Shown piece by piece: positions 8,503-16,198 of a DNA stretch of 64,000 nucleotides (positions within the stretch are counted from its first letter, which is position 1; the number at the start of each line of letters is the position of its first letter). The DNA lies in assembly GCA_016213105.1 (NCBI GenBank), contig JACRBN010000026.1:124001-188000 (forward strand), in the 5' to 3' direction. Source of the DNA: Chloroflexota bacterium. GTDB taxonomy: Bacteria > Chloroflexota > Anaerolineae > Anaerolineales > Villigracilaceae. Both the position numbers and the translations under genes were made by a program. The notes below the pieces were generated by a model. The model was not told the DNA's origin and did no database searches. It saw only the letters and a program-made list of their open reading frames with translations.

Positions 8503-9105
8503 ATGAAGACTCCCCGAAATGGATGGAAGCCCCGTTTTTTTCACACCCTGGTGCTGGCCGCCGTTTTGTTGGCGGGACTCTTGTCCGGGTGCGGGTCTGC
8601 CCCGAGCGCGGGCGCGGCCGAAGGTCCGCGCGACGAGTGCGGCCTGTATGAGCCCAGCGCTGCCGACGTCGAGAAAACGCTCACCTTTGGCCTGGATGCG
8701 TTCAACGCCAACGATTGGGTCAAGAGCTATTCGGTCGAGCCGTACAAGATCACGCTCACGCGCCGCAATGACACGGCCCAGGCGATTGCCTACTCGGAGT
8801 ACCTGATCTTCACCTGCGGATACACCCAGGAGGATATGAACAATTATTTCAACGACGAAGGGTTTAGCATCATCTTCGCCGATTATGAAAGCTACGCCCT
8901 GGGGAATTTCTGCGAGAAGAGCGGGGTAAGCCTGTACGAATACGACCTGGTGGATGAGGGCACCCCCTTCAAGGCGCGCTACTGGGTCAAGCAGGACACC
9001 GACACGCGCATCCTCGTATATATGCTGGTCTTCCCGGAGGCCACCCCCGGAGTGCTGGATGAATTCAGCAAGAAGATTTTCCCCAGCCTGGCGGCCTGCC
9101 CGTAA
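8503..9105 (+). CDS. Lipoprotein, unknown function
   Basis: A 200-residue lipoprotein. The ATG at 8503 follows AAGGAG by 7 bases; a TTG immediately before it is ignored. A signal sequence ends in the lipobox LLSGC (Cys about residue 27), so the mature protein starts C-GSAPSAG and is membrane-anchored outside the cell. The rest has no recognised family; conserved-looking aromatic and Cys residues (ECGLYEP, FTCGYTQEDM, NFCEKSG, AACP) suggest one or two disulfides. The next gene (plsY) starts directly after its stop, so they are probably cotranscribed, although no functional link is evident. Confidence 0.75.
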   Translation: MKTPRNGWKPRFFHTLVLAAVLLAGLLSGCGSAPSAGAAEGPRDECGLYEPSAADVEKTLTFGLDAFNANDWVKSYSVEPYKITLTRRNDTAQAIAYSEYLIFTCGYTQEDMNNYFNDEGFSIIFADYESYALGNFCEKSGVSLYEYDLVDEGTPFKARYWVKQDTDTRILVYMLVFPEATPGVLDEFSKKIFPSLAACP

Positions 9106-9720
9106 ATGGATGGCTTCCTGCCCTTCCTCCTGCCCCTGCTGGGATACCTGCTCGGCTCCCTACCCTTCGCCATCTGGGTGACGCGCCTGGTCAAGGGCGT
9201 GGACGTGCGCGACTCAGGTTCGGGTCACGCCACCACCACCAACACCATCCGCCAGGCGGGCTTCGGCTGGGGCGCGCTCGTGCTGGCGCTGGACATTGCC
9301 AAGGGCTTCCTGCCCGTTTGGCTGGCCTTATCTGTGGGGCGAGATAGTATCTCGCCCTACGTTGCCGCCCTGGCCGTGGCGGGACACTGCTGGCCGCTCT
9401 TCGCCCAATTCCGCGGCGGGATGGGGCTGGCGACGGCGGGCGGGGCGCTGCTGGCGCTCGACCCGCGGGCCTTTCTGCTCACCCTGGGAATCCTGATCCT
9501 GCTGACGCTGATCATTCGTCACAGCGCGCGCGCCAGCGTTTTTACAGGCCTGCTGATGGCGCCCCTGTTGTGGGTGGTTGGCCTGCGCGATACCGTCTTC
9601 TGGGCCGCGCTTGCCGTTGGACTGGTGATCGCCTTCCGCTTTTTGATCGACTGGAATCGCAAGTATCGCGAACTGTGGTTGGACCGCGAGCAGCAAACAA
9701 AAAAGGATGAAACCGCATGA
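9106..9720 (+). CDS. plsY: Glycerol-3-phosphate acyltransferase PlsY-like
   Basis: 204 residues with about five membrane helices. PlsY transfers the acyl group of acyl-phosphate to glycerol-3-phosphate, the first step of phospholipid synthesis. The three family motifs are present but altered: GSLPFA; DSGSGHATTTNTIRQAG, where most members have GSGNxGATN; and GHCWPLFAQFRGGMGLAT, where the usual GGKG lysine is Met. These changes suggest a divergent paralogue. It is flanked without gaps by a lipoprotein gene and by the dihydroorotase gene, which it overlaps by 4 bases. Confidence 0.82.
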   Translation: MDGFLPFLLPLLGYLLGSLPFAIWVTRLVKGVDVRDSGSGHATTTNTIRQAGFGWGALVLALDIAKGFLPVWLALSVGRDSISPYVAALAVAGHCWPLFAQFRGGMGLATAGGALLALDPRAFLLTLGILILLTLIIRHSARASVFTGLLMAPLLWVVGLRDTVFWAALAVGLVIAFRFLIDWNRKYRELWLDREQQTKKDETA

Positions 9721-10787
9721 TGCAATTGCCCGGCCTGATCGACCCGCACGTCCACCTGCGCGAACCCGGCGCGATCCACAAGGAGGATTACGACTCGGGC
9801 ACATCCGCCGCGCTGGCGGGCGGAGTCACGCTGGTGCTGGCCATGCCCAACACCAAGCCGCCCATCTTCGATGCCCAAACCCTCGACCTGGCGCTGGATT
9901 CCGCCAAAGCGAAGGCGCGCTGCGACTATGCCCAATTCCTCGGGGCGGGCCCCGACAACTCGGACTGGGCCAGCCATCCATCCCTGCCCGGACGTTCGGC
10001 GGGCCTCAAGATGTACCTCGACTCTACCTTCGGCCAACTGCGCCTGGACGATATGTCGCTGTGGATGCCGCATTTCCAGCAATGGCCCAAATCCCTGCCC
10101 ATCGTGGCGCATTCCGAAAGCCGCAGCATGGCCGCCGCGATCCTGTTCGCGGCCATTTATGAGCGGCCTGTCCATATTGCGCATATTTCGTTGAAGGAGG
10201 AAGTGCTGCTGATCAAGGCGGCGAAGGAACGCGGCATTCACGTGACCTGCGAAGTCTGCCCGCACCACCTCTTCCTGACGAAGGACGACATTCCCGCCAT
10301 CAGTCACGGGCATCCCGGCCGCGGCGAGGTCCGTCCGCGCCTGGCGACCCAGGTGGATGTCGACGCCTTGTGGGCAAATCTGGATGTGATCGATTGCTTC
10401 GCCACCGACCATGCCCCGCACACCATCGCAGAGAAGGACTCCGATAATCCCCCGCCCGGCTTCCCTGGCCTGGAGACGATCCTGCCCCTGCTCCTGACCG
10501 CCGTGGATGCAGGCCGCCTCACGCTGGATGATGTACTCACACGCATGGTCACAAACCCGCGGCGCATCTTTAATCTCCCCGAACAGCCCGAGACCTGGGT
10601 CGAAGTGGACGAGAATGCCGCTTACGAAATCAAAGCCTCCGAAAGTTTCACCCGCTGCGGCTGGACGCCTTTCGAAGGCTGGAAGGTAAAAGGCCGCGTC
10701 CGCAAGGTGGTGCTGCGCGGACAAACGGCCTTCGAGGATGGAAAGATTGTGGTCGATGCGGGGTACGGAAAAAATATTCGCGGGTAA
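9717..10787 (+). CDS. pyrC: Dihydroorotase, CAD-like type
   Basis: A 356-residue amidohydrolase that interconverts carbamoyl-aspartate and dihydroorotate in pyrimidine synthesis. Metal ligands are all visible: His11 and His13 (DPHVHLREPG), Lys98 as the carboxylated lysine (AGLKMYL), His132 (VAHSE), His156 (IAHIS) and Asp231 (ATDHAPHT). From recalled family sequences it resembles the dihydroorotase domain of animal CAD over nearly its whole length, including EVCPHHLFL, PPPGFPGLET and the end WTPFEGWKVKGRVRKVVLRG. It is thus shorter than typical bacterial class I enzymes, which extend further at both ends. No other pyrimidine gene lies in the window. Confidence 0.9.
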   Translation: MMQLPGLIDPHVHLREPGAIHKEDYDSGTSAALAGGVTLVLAMPNTKPPIFDAQTLDLALDSAKAKARCDYAQFLGAGPDNSDWASHPSLPGRSAGLKMYLDSTFGQLRLDDMSLWMPHFQQWPKSLPIVAHSESRSMAAAILFAAIYERPVHIAHISLKEEVLLIKAAKERGIHVTCEVCPHHLFLTKDDIPAISHGHPGRGEVRPRLATQVDVDALWANLDVIDCFATDHAPHTIAEKDSDNPPPGFPGLETILPLLLTAVDAGRLTLDDVLTRMVTNPRRIFNLPEQPETWVEVDENAAYEIKASESFTRCGWTPFEGWKVKGRVRKVVLRGQTAFEDGKIVVDAGYGKNIRG

Positions 10788-10890
10788 AAACATCCTCCGC
10801 CCTTCGACTACGCCGCAAAAAACGCGGCTCCGCTCACGTGTGCCTGCGGCCCAGTGCAGGCAGGGCGAAGGTGCTTGTCCGCTCTCTTCT

Positions 10891-11874
10891 TTACATCAAC
10901 TTTAGCAATTCCCGCTCACGCTCTGGCTTCAGTCCCGCGCACCACTCATGGTCGGCGGGACGGGTCGCGGCCCAATCGAGCGTATCCCGCACCGTCTCGG
11001 CCAGCGGACGGAAGGTCAGGCCGGCGGCGATCGCCCTGGAAACATCCACGTGCGCGAACCCCGCGTCTTCGCCGTCATCGGGTAGCCAGGCGGGCAGGTC
11101 GTTCCACGGCGCGACCTTGTTTTGGGCGAGAAACTCCGCGGGGGCCCAGCGGAGCGTTGCCTCGCTTCCGCTGACCTGTTTGCAGGTCTCCAGCAATTCG
11201 CCGAAGGTCAGGGCGGCGGGCAGGCCGGTGGCGTTGAATGTGCCCGCAACTTTTTCTTCGATCAAATGGATGATGAAATCCGACAGGTCGCGCACGTCGA
11301 TGACCTGGGTGAACCCGTCAGGGCCGACGGGGGCCAGCACCTCCCCGCCGCGGGCCACGCGCACCGGCCAGTAGGTGAAGCGGTCGGTCGGGTCGTGCGG
11401 GCCGACGATCAGCCCGGGGCGCACGATCAAGGCCCGGGCGTCGAAGACATCCCGCACGGCCTGTTCGCACAAAGCCTTGAGCGGACCGTAACTCTCCCCC
11501 GTGATCTCCTCGATGGTCTCGTCGCCGAGGATGCCGACCGCGTCGTTTTCGTGGATGCCGAGCTTGCTGAAATCCGCATATACGGAAATGCTGGAGATGA
11601 AGACGTAGCTGCCCGCCGATTTCTTCAACGCCTCGGACGACATACGCACGATGCGCGGAAAATATCCGCAGGTGTCGATGACCGCGTCCCAGGTCCGACC
11701 ATCGAGTTGATTCAAATCCTTTTCACGGTCGCCGCGGATGGTGTGCGCCTGCGGAAAGAGGTCGGGATTTGTCCGACCGCGATTGAAGAGTGTCACTTCG
11801 TGCCCGCGCGCGCGCGCCGAGTCGACCAGGTGCCGTCCAAGAAAGCGTGTTCCGCCGAGGATCAGGAGGTTCAT
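10891..11874 (-). CDS. SDR-family NAD-dependent epimerase/reductase
   Basis: 327 residues starting MNLLILGGTRFLGRHLV, a standard Rossmann GxxGxxG dinucleotide site. It has features of the atypical SDR group that includes chloroplast CSP41-like proteins: FNRGRTNPD, then FISSISVY, then ESYGPLKALCEQ, where Y-G-P-L-K gives the YxxxK pair. The RPGLIVGPHDPTDRFTYWPVRV segment is also typical. Substrate unknown. Its start codon overlaps the stop of the DUF1579 gene by 4 bases, so both belong to one minus-strand transcript. Confidence 0.85.
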   Translation of the reverse strand: MNLLILGGTRFLGRHLVDSARARGHEVTLFNRGRTNPDLFPQAHTIRGDREKDLNQLDGRTWDAVIDTCGYFPRIVRMSSEALKKSAGSYVFISSISVYADFSKLGIHENDAVGILGDETIEEITGESYGPLKALCEQAVRDVFDARALIVRPGLIVGPHDPTDRFTYWPVRVARGGEVLAPVGPDGFTQVIDVRDLSDFIIHLIEEKVAGTFNATGLPAALTFGELLETCKQVSGSEATLRWAPAEFLAQNKVAPWNDLPAWLPDDGEDAGFAHVDVSRAIAAGLTFRPLAETVRDTLDWAATRPADHEWCAGLKPERERELLKLM

Positions 11875-12353
11875 TTTTTCATCCTCGTTAGTCTGGTTTC
11901 CACAGCCTTGAATTCCTCGCCTTCGGGGGGGATGTTGTAGGCCGTGAGGGTGAGATGATCGGGATCGACGAGGACAACCTCCGTGCGCCAATCCCAATCA
12001 GGGCCGCCAGTGGGATCGGGGTAACTGCCCAGGACGGAGAATCCGTTTTCGGCGGCTGCGCCAATGCAGAACATGATGGCGGTGTTGTTGTGGAACGAGT
12101 CCACCCAACTGGCCTCGTAGCGTTCGAGGGTGGTGTTGAAGCCGAAGGTGAACATGCCGTGCTGGGCCTCACCGTCAATCGAACCCTGATACAGAAAGAG
12201 CGCAAAGCGCCCATCCAGCACCAGTTGGATGGTACCCACGACAGGCGACTCATCTGCCAGCTTGTCTGGCTCGAACCACACCCTGGATGTGCCCGACCAG
12301 CCGCCGGCGAGTTGGGCGAGAAACTGATGAGGGGAGGATGTTTTATGGGACAT
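11871..12353 (-). CDS. DUF1579 domain protein
   Basis: 160 residues; the ATG at 12353 gives MSHKTSSPHQFLAQLAGGW. The motif LAGGWSGTSRVWFEP, then LDGRFALFLYQGSIDGEAQHG and the tail LTAYNIPPEGEEFKAVETRLTR, fit the DUF1579 family, a small beta-barrel related to THAP4/nitrobindin-like folds. The biochemical role is unknown. Translationally coupled to the SDR gene downstream. Confidence 0.8.
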   Translation of the reverse strand: MSHKTSSPHQFLAQLAGGWSGTSRVWFEPDKLADESPVVGTIQLVLDGRFALFLYQGSIDGEAQHGMFTFGFNTTLERYEASWVDSFHNNTAIMFCIGAAAENGFSVLGSYPDPTGGPDWDWRTEVVLVDPDHLTLTAYNIPPEGEEFKAVETRLTRMKK

Positions 12354-12390
12354 GGGATTCTCCGCGGGAAAAAGTGGGTTGATGATGGAA

Positions 12391-12411
12391 GAAAGAGGAA
12401 AGAGGAAAGAA
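12391..12411. repeat. Heptamer array A (GAAAGAG units)
   Basis: Three consecutive 7-bp units (GAAAGAG, GAAAGAG, GAAAGAA) lie between the DUF1579 and four-helix-bundle genes. They are the reverse complement of the CTCTTTC units at 12893-12920 and 13723-13743. Confidence 0.7.
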
Positions 12412-12414
12412 TTT

Positions 12415-12882
12415 CTATGGGAGCGGTACTTCAGCTTCAAGGGAGAATCCTGAGGCGTCGTAGGTCGCCGGCTCCTCGCGCAGGACATGCCTGCGTTGAT
12501 GCTGGATCATGGGCGTCAGCATGGCGATGAGGCGGGTGGTCAACCCCATGCGGTGTTTGAGGACTTCAGGGGAAAGGATGTGGCGGGACTTGTAATACCA
12601 GTCACGGCTCTCGCGGGCGGAGCCGAGCGAGGACTCGATGAAGCGGGCACGGTCAGGTCCCTTGCTGCGCGAATAGCCCTCGGTGAGATTCACGCTGATC
12701 GAATCCATGGAGCGATGGAGTTGGTCGGCAACGTGCAACATCAACGGCTTCTTCATCAGCGCCAGCGCATCCTGCAAACCAATATCACCTGTAAACAGGG
12801 CCAGCCGATAACCCTCCAACTTCCAGATCGGATCGTTGGTAATTTCGGAAGGAACTTGTGTCAACCATTCAGCATAATTCAT
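12415..12882 (-). CDS. Four-helix-bundle protein (23S rRNA-IVP family)
   Basis: 155 residues, predicted all-helical. The core QLHRSMDSISVNLTEGYSRS followed by RFIESSLGSARESRDWYYKSR matches the TIGR02436 four-helix-bundle family, also called 23S rRNA-intervening sequence protein. Here it is free-standing with about 35 extra C-terminal residues. Function is unknown; free-standing members are often mobile or strain-specific. It is bracketed on both sides by heptamer arrays, which supports past mobility of this small segment. The ATG at 12882 is chosen by fit to the family length. Confidence 0.8.
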   Translation of the reverse strand: MNYAEWLTQVPSEITNDPIWKLEGYRLALFTGDIGLQDALALMKKPLMLHVADQLHRSMDSISVNLTEGYSRSKGPDRARFIESSLGSARESRDWYYKSRHILSPEVLKHRMGLTTRLIAMLTPMIQHQRRHVLREEPATYDASGFSLEAEVPLP

Positions 12883-12892
12883 GGTCGCGGAG

Positions 12893-12920
12893 CCTCTTTC
12901 CTCTTTCGTCTTTCCTCTCT
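12893..12920. repeat. Heptamer array B (CCTCTTT units)
   Basis: Four units CCTCTTT, CCTCTTT, CGTCTTT, CCTCTCT in exact 7-bp register. It fills the gap between the four-helix-bundle gene and the mccB stop. Confidence 0.7.
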
Positions 12921-14578
12921 CACATCCTGAACACGCCAAAATGGTGATCTTCCGCCGGCGCATTTAATACCACCGACAATGCCAGTCCCAGCACCTGCCT
13001 GGTGTCTACAGGGTCGATCACGCCGTCATCCCACAATCTCGCCGTGGAATGATAAGGATTGCCTTCGTTTTCGTACTTCTCCAAAATTGGACGCTTGAAC
13101 TCATCCGCTTCTTCCTGCGTCAGGGAGGGCTTGCCTTCGCGGGCGAGTTGCTCCTGTTTGATGGTCAGCAATACATTGGCAGCCTGCTCCCCGCCCATGA
13201 CGGAGATGCGCGCGTTCGGCCACATCCACAGGAAGCGCGAGCCGTAGGCGCGGCCAGACATGGCGTAGTTGCCCGCGCCGAACGAGCCGCCGATGACCAC
13301 CGTCAGCTTGGGGACACGGGTGTTGGCCACGGCATGCACCATCTTCGCACCGTCGCGCGCGATGCCGCCCGCTTCGTATTCGCGTCCCACCATGAAGCCG
13401 GTGATGTTTTGCAGGAACACCAGCGGGATGCCGCGCTGGTCGCACAGCTCGATGAAGTGCGTCGCCTTGAGCGCGGACTCGCTGAACAGCACGCCGTTAT
13501 TGGCGATCACGCCGACGGGGAATCCGTGGATGCTCGCAAATCCGCATACCAGGGTCGTGCCGTAGCGCGCCTTGAACTCGCGGAACCTGGACCCATCCAC
13601 CAAACGCGCGATAATCTCGCGCACGTCATACGCCTCGCGGAAACTGCGCGGCAGCACGCCGTAAATTTCTTCGATGGGATAGAGCGGCTCTTCAGGTACA
13701 GATAGTGGCGTAAAGAAAGAACTCTTTCCTCTTTCCTCTTTCGTCGGTAACGTCGCCACGATCTCGCGCAGGATCTCGATGGCATGCTCGTCATCCTCGG
13801 CGAAGTGATCGGCCACGCCGCTCAATCGCGTGTGGACATCCGCGCCGCCCAACTCCTCGGCGGTGACGTCCTCGCCCGTGGCGGCCTTGACCAGCGGCGG
13901 GCCGCCCAAAAAGATGGTGCCCGTGCCCTTGACGATGATCGCCTCGTCGCTCATGGCTGGCACATACGCGCCGCCCGCGGTGCAGCTTCCCATCACCGCC
14001 GCGATCTGCGGAATCTTCTTGGCGGACATGCGCGCCTGGTTGTAGAAGATGCGCCCGAAGTGATTGACGTCGGGGAAGACCTCATCCTGCAGCGGCAGAA
14101 AGGCCCCGCCCGAATCGACCAGGTACAGGCAGGGCAGATGATTCTCTTCGGCGATCTGCTGGGCGCGCAGGTGCTTCTTGACCGTCATCGGGAAGTACGA
14201 TCCGCCCTTGACCGTGGCATCGTTGGCGACGATCAGCACCTCTTGCCCGGACACCCGTCCAATGCCTGTGACAATGCCCGCGCCTGGCGCTGCGAGCGAC
14301 TCGCTGTCGCTCGCACTCGCCTTGTCGCCGCTATATAAGTCATACGCCGCCAGCGCTGAGAGTTCCAGGAAGGGCGAGCCCGGGTCGAGCAGGCGCTCGA
14401 TGCGCTCACGCACGAACAGCTTGCCCTGTTCCTCGTGGCGCTTGCGGTACTTCTCGCCGCCGCCCTGACGAACGAGCGCGAGTCGCTCATGCAGTTCCAT
14501 TGCGATGACGCGGTGATGTTCGGCGTTGGCCTTGAATTCGGGGGCTTGGGAGTCGAGGTGGGTGGACAGGGTTTCCAT
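12920..14578 (-). CDS. mccB: Methylcrotonyl-CoA carboxylase beta (carboxyltransferase) subunit
   Basis: 552 residues. It moves the carboxyl group from biotin to an acyl-CoA, in the MCC family 3-methylcrotonyl-CoA of leucine breakdown. The two crotonase-like halves are clear. The C-terminal half carries [35 protein letters not shown] and [17 protein letters not shown], the hallmark of MCC rather than propionyl-CoA carboxylase. The biotin-bearing alpha subunit is not in the window. Two non-family inserts are seen: [14 protein letters not shown] near residue 90, and a segment near residue 280 coded by a 7-bp tandem repeat. Two TTTGCAA sites spaced about one helical turn lie at 14630-14648, a possible operator. 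Confidence 0.93.
   Translation of the reverse strand: METLSTHLDSQAPEFKANAEHHRVIAMELHERLALVRQGGGEKYRKRHEEQGKLFVRERIERLLDPGSPFLELSALAAYDLYSGDKASASDSESLAAPGAGIVTGIGRVSGQEVLIVANDATVKGGSYFPMTVKKHLRAQQIAEENHLPCLYLVDSGGAFLPLQDEVFPDVNHFGRIFYNQARMSAKKIPQIAAVMGSCTAGGAYVPAMSDEAIIVKGTGTIFLGGPPLVKAATGEDVTAEELGGADVHTRLSGVADHFAEDDEHAIEILREIVATLPTKEERGKSSFFTPLSVPEEPLYPIEEIYGVLPRSFREAYDVREIIARLVDGSRFREFKARYGTTLVCGFASIHGFPVGVIANNGVLFSESALKATHFIELCDQRGIPLVFLQNITGFMVGREYEAGGIARDGAKMVHAVANTRVPKLTVVIGGSFGAGNYAMSGRAYGSRFLWMWPNARISVMGGEQAANVLLTIKQEQLAREGKPSLTQEEADEFKRPILEKYENEGNPYHSTARLWDDGVIDPVDTRQVLGLALSVVLNAPAEDHHFGVFRM
13723..13743. repeat. Heptamer array C inside mccB
   Basis: Three perfect CTCTTTC units, 21 bases, so the mccB frame is kept. 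They code for part of the charged insert around KEERGKSS in the linker between the two carboxyltransferase halves. Confidence 0.75.
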
Positions 14579-14629
14579 GTGGAAAGTTTAGCATAAAATA
14601 TCCCCTCCGTTACTTCGCGCCGCCCTTCC

Positions 14630-14648
14630 TTTGCAAATCACTTTGCAA
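14630..14648. promoter_or_regulatory. Paired TTTGCAA sites between mccB and the DUF1016 gene
   Basis: Two TTTGCAA heptads start 12 bases apart (14630 and 14642) in the divergent promoter region. Each has a TTGCAA palindromic core. They could be an operator for mccB; evidence is spacing and position only. Confidence 0.35.
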
Positions 14649-14694
14649 GATCAATTCGCTGCACAGCGTGTACAAATTTGAATTAAAGTCCGCG

Positions 14695-14700
14695 TATAAT
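14695..14700 (+). promoter_or_regulatory. -10 element of a likely leaderless promoter
   Basis: A perfect TATAAT ends 6 bases before the ATG at 14707, so transcription should begin at or next to the start codon. No RBS is present and the -35 is not clear. Confidence 0.55.
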
Positions 14701-14706
14701 CGGCGC

Positions 14707-15732
14707 ATGACTTCCAAATCCCTGGTCACCGACATCCAGAACATCCTCCACACCGCGCGGACAAAGTCCTATGCGGCGGTTAACTTTGCCATGGTCGAGG
14801 CCTACTGGCAGATCGGCAGGCGCATCGTCGAAGAGGAGCAGCAAGGCAGGGGCCGCGCGGAGTATGGTGCGCAGTTGATCAAGTCCCTTTCCAAATCGTT
14901 GACGGATGAGTTTGGCAAGGGATTTTCGATAACCAATTTGTGGAATTTCCGCCAATTCTTTTTGACTTTTCCAGAAAATGAGATTCTCTACACACTGTGT
15001 AGAGAATTAAGTTGGAGCCATTGTCGCCTCGTCATGCGCGTGGAAAACCCAAAAGCACGCGAATACTATCTCAAAGAAGCCTCCGAACAGAATTGGAGCG
15101 TGCGCGTTCTCGAACGCAACATCCATACCCTGTATTATGAACGCCTGCTGGCCTCGCAGGATAAGAAATCCGCCCTGACCAAAGAAACGTTATTTGAGAA
15201 GCACAGTCCCGCTGACTTCATCAAAGATCCGTATGTGCTGGAATTCCTGGGACTCCCCGAAGACCCATCCGTCTCCGAAGTGGAGATGGAAACCGCCATC
15301 ATCACCAAGCTCCAGAATTTCCTGCTGGAACTGGGCAAGGGATTTTCCTTCGTGGGACGCCAGGTGCGCGTCAGCACGGAGACCTCCCATTTTTACATCG
15401 ATCTGGTCTTCTACAAGTACATCCTCAAGTGCTTCGTGCTGATCGACCTGAAAGTGGACAAGCTCACCCATCAGGATGTCGGCCAGATGGACATGTACAT
15501 CCGCCTGTACGATGATCTCAAGCGCACGGAAGGGGACAATCCCACCATTGGCATTATTCTCTGCACGAACAAGGATGAAACCATCGCGAAGTATTCGGTG
15601 CTGAAGGACAGCGAGCAGATTTTCGCGTCCAAGTATCGGCTGGTGCTGCCCAGCGAGGAGGAATTGCAGGCCGAGTTGGAGCGCGAGAAGCGCCTCTTTT
15701 TGATGGAACGCGCGGGCGGTTATCATGTATAG
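14707..15732 (+). CDS. DUF1016 / YhcG-family PDDEXK nuclease domain protein
   Basis: 341 residues. The N-terminal DUF1016 helical domain (VEAYWQIGRRIVEEEQQG, LSWSHCRLVMRVENPKAREYY) is followed by a PDDEXK nuclease domain at about 220-330, with Asp in FYIDLVFYKY and the LK pair in VLIDLKVDKLTHQDVGQMDMY. These proteins are linked to mobile or defence-type DNA functions, and the fold predicts DNA cleavage. The start is set by a TATAAT immediately upstream (leaderless). A 25-bp perfect palindrome lies in the coding region at 14983-15007. It overlaps the phosphatase gene by 8 bases. Confidence 0.87.
   Translation: MTSKSLVTDIQNILHTARTKSYAAVNFAMVEAYWQIGRRIVEEEQQGRGRAEYGAQLIKSLSKSLTDEFGKGFSITNLWNFRQFFLTFPENEILYTLCRELSWSHCRLVMRVENPKAREYYLKEASEQNWSVRVLERNIHTLYYERLLASQDKKSALTKETLFEKHSPADFIKDPYVLEFLGLPEDPSVSEVEMETAIITKLQNFLLELGKGFSFVGRQVRVSTETSHFYIDLVFYKYILKCFVLIDLKVDKLTHQDVGQMDMYIRLYDDLKRTEGDNPTIGIILCTNKDETIAKYSVLKDSEQIFASKYRLVLPSEEELQAELEREKRLFLMERAGGYHV
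14983..15007. repeat. Perfect 12-bp-arm palindrome inside the DUF1016 gene
   Basis: ATTCTCTACACA, one central base, then its exact reverse complement. It codes for ILYTLCRE at the junction between the two parts of the N-terminal domain. Confidence 0.7.
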
Positions 15733-16192
15733 CATAAATTTTTCGCAGATCACGAACGATCTCTTCATCGGCAACATGCCCCTGACTGCGGATTACGACC
15801 GCTTGCGCGACCTGGGTGTGCGGCTGATCATCAACATGCGCTTCAGCCGTGGCCCCGCGCCTGATCCTGACCCCGAACCGATGCGCCTCCTGTGGCTGCG
15901 TTCGCTCGACAGCCCGTTCTTCCCGATCTTGATGCGCAGTTTGCTGCACGGGGCGCAGGCCGCGCTCGAAACGATCCGCGAGGGCGGCAAGGTCTATAGC
16001 CATTGCGCCTATGGACGTCATCGCGGCGTGGCGATGGGCGCCTGCGTCCTGATCGCCCAGGGCATGGATGCCCTCTCCGCGATGGAGTTGATCAAGTCCC
16101 GCCGCGCGGTGGCCGACCCGGACGCCTTCTACATCCGCCCGCGGATTTTGCGATTCGCGCGGGAATGGTTGTCCACGGAACTGGGAGCCTGA
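15725..16192 (+). CDS. Dual-specificity protein phosphatase-like protein
   Basis: 155 residues. It carries the cysteine phosphatase signature HCxxGxxR as HCAYGRHRG, with Cys94 as nucleophile and Arg100 as phosphate binder. A general-acid Asp is probably in LRSLDSPFFP (about Asp62). The length and layout fit small bacterial DSP/tyrosine phosphatases; it may act on phosphoproteins or other phosphoesters. Its first 8 bases overlap the nuclease gene end. No kinase is in the window; the PP2C/FHA pair lies 7 kb away. Confidence 0.85.
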   Translation: MYSINFSQITNDLFIGNMPLTADYDRLRDLGVRLIINMRFSRGPAPDPDPEPMRLLWLRSLDSPFFPILMRSLLHGAQAALETIREGGKVYSHCAYGRHRGVAMGACVLIAQGMDALSAMELIKSRRAVADPDAFYIRPRILRFAREWLSTELGA

Positions 16193-16198
16193 CCTGCC

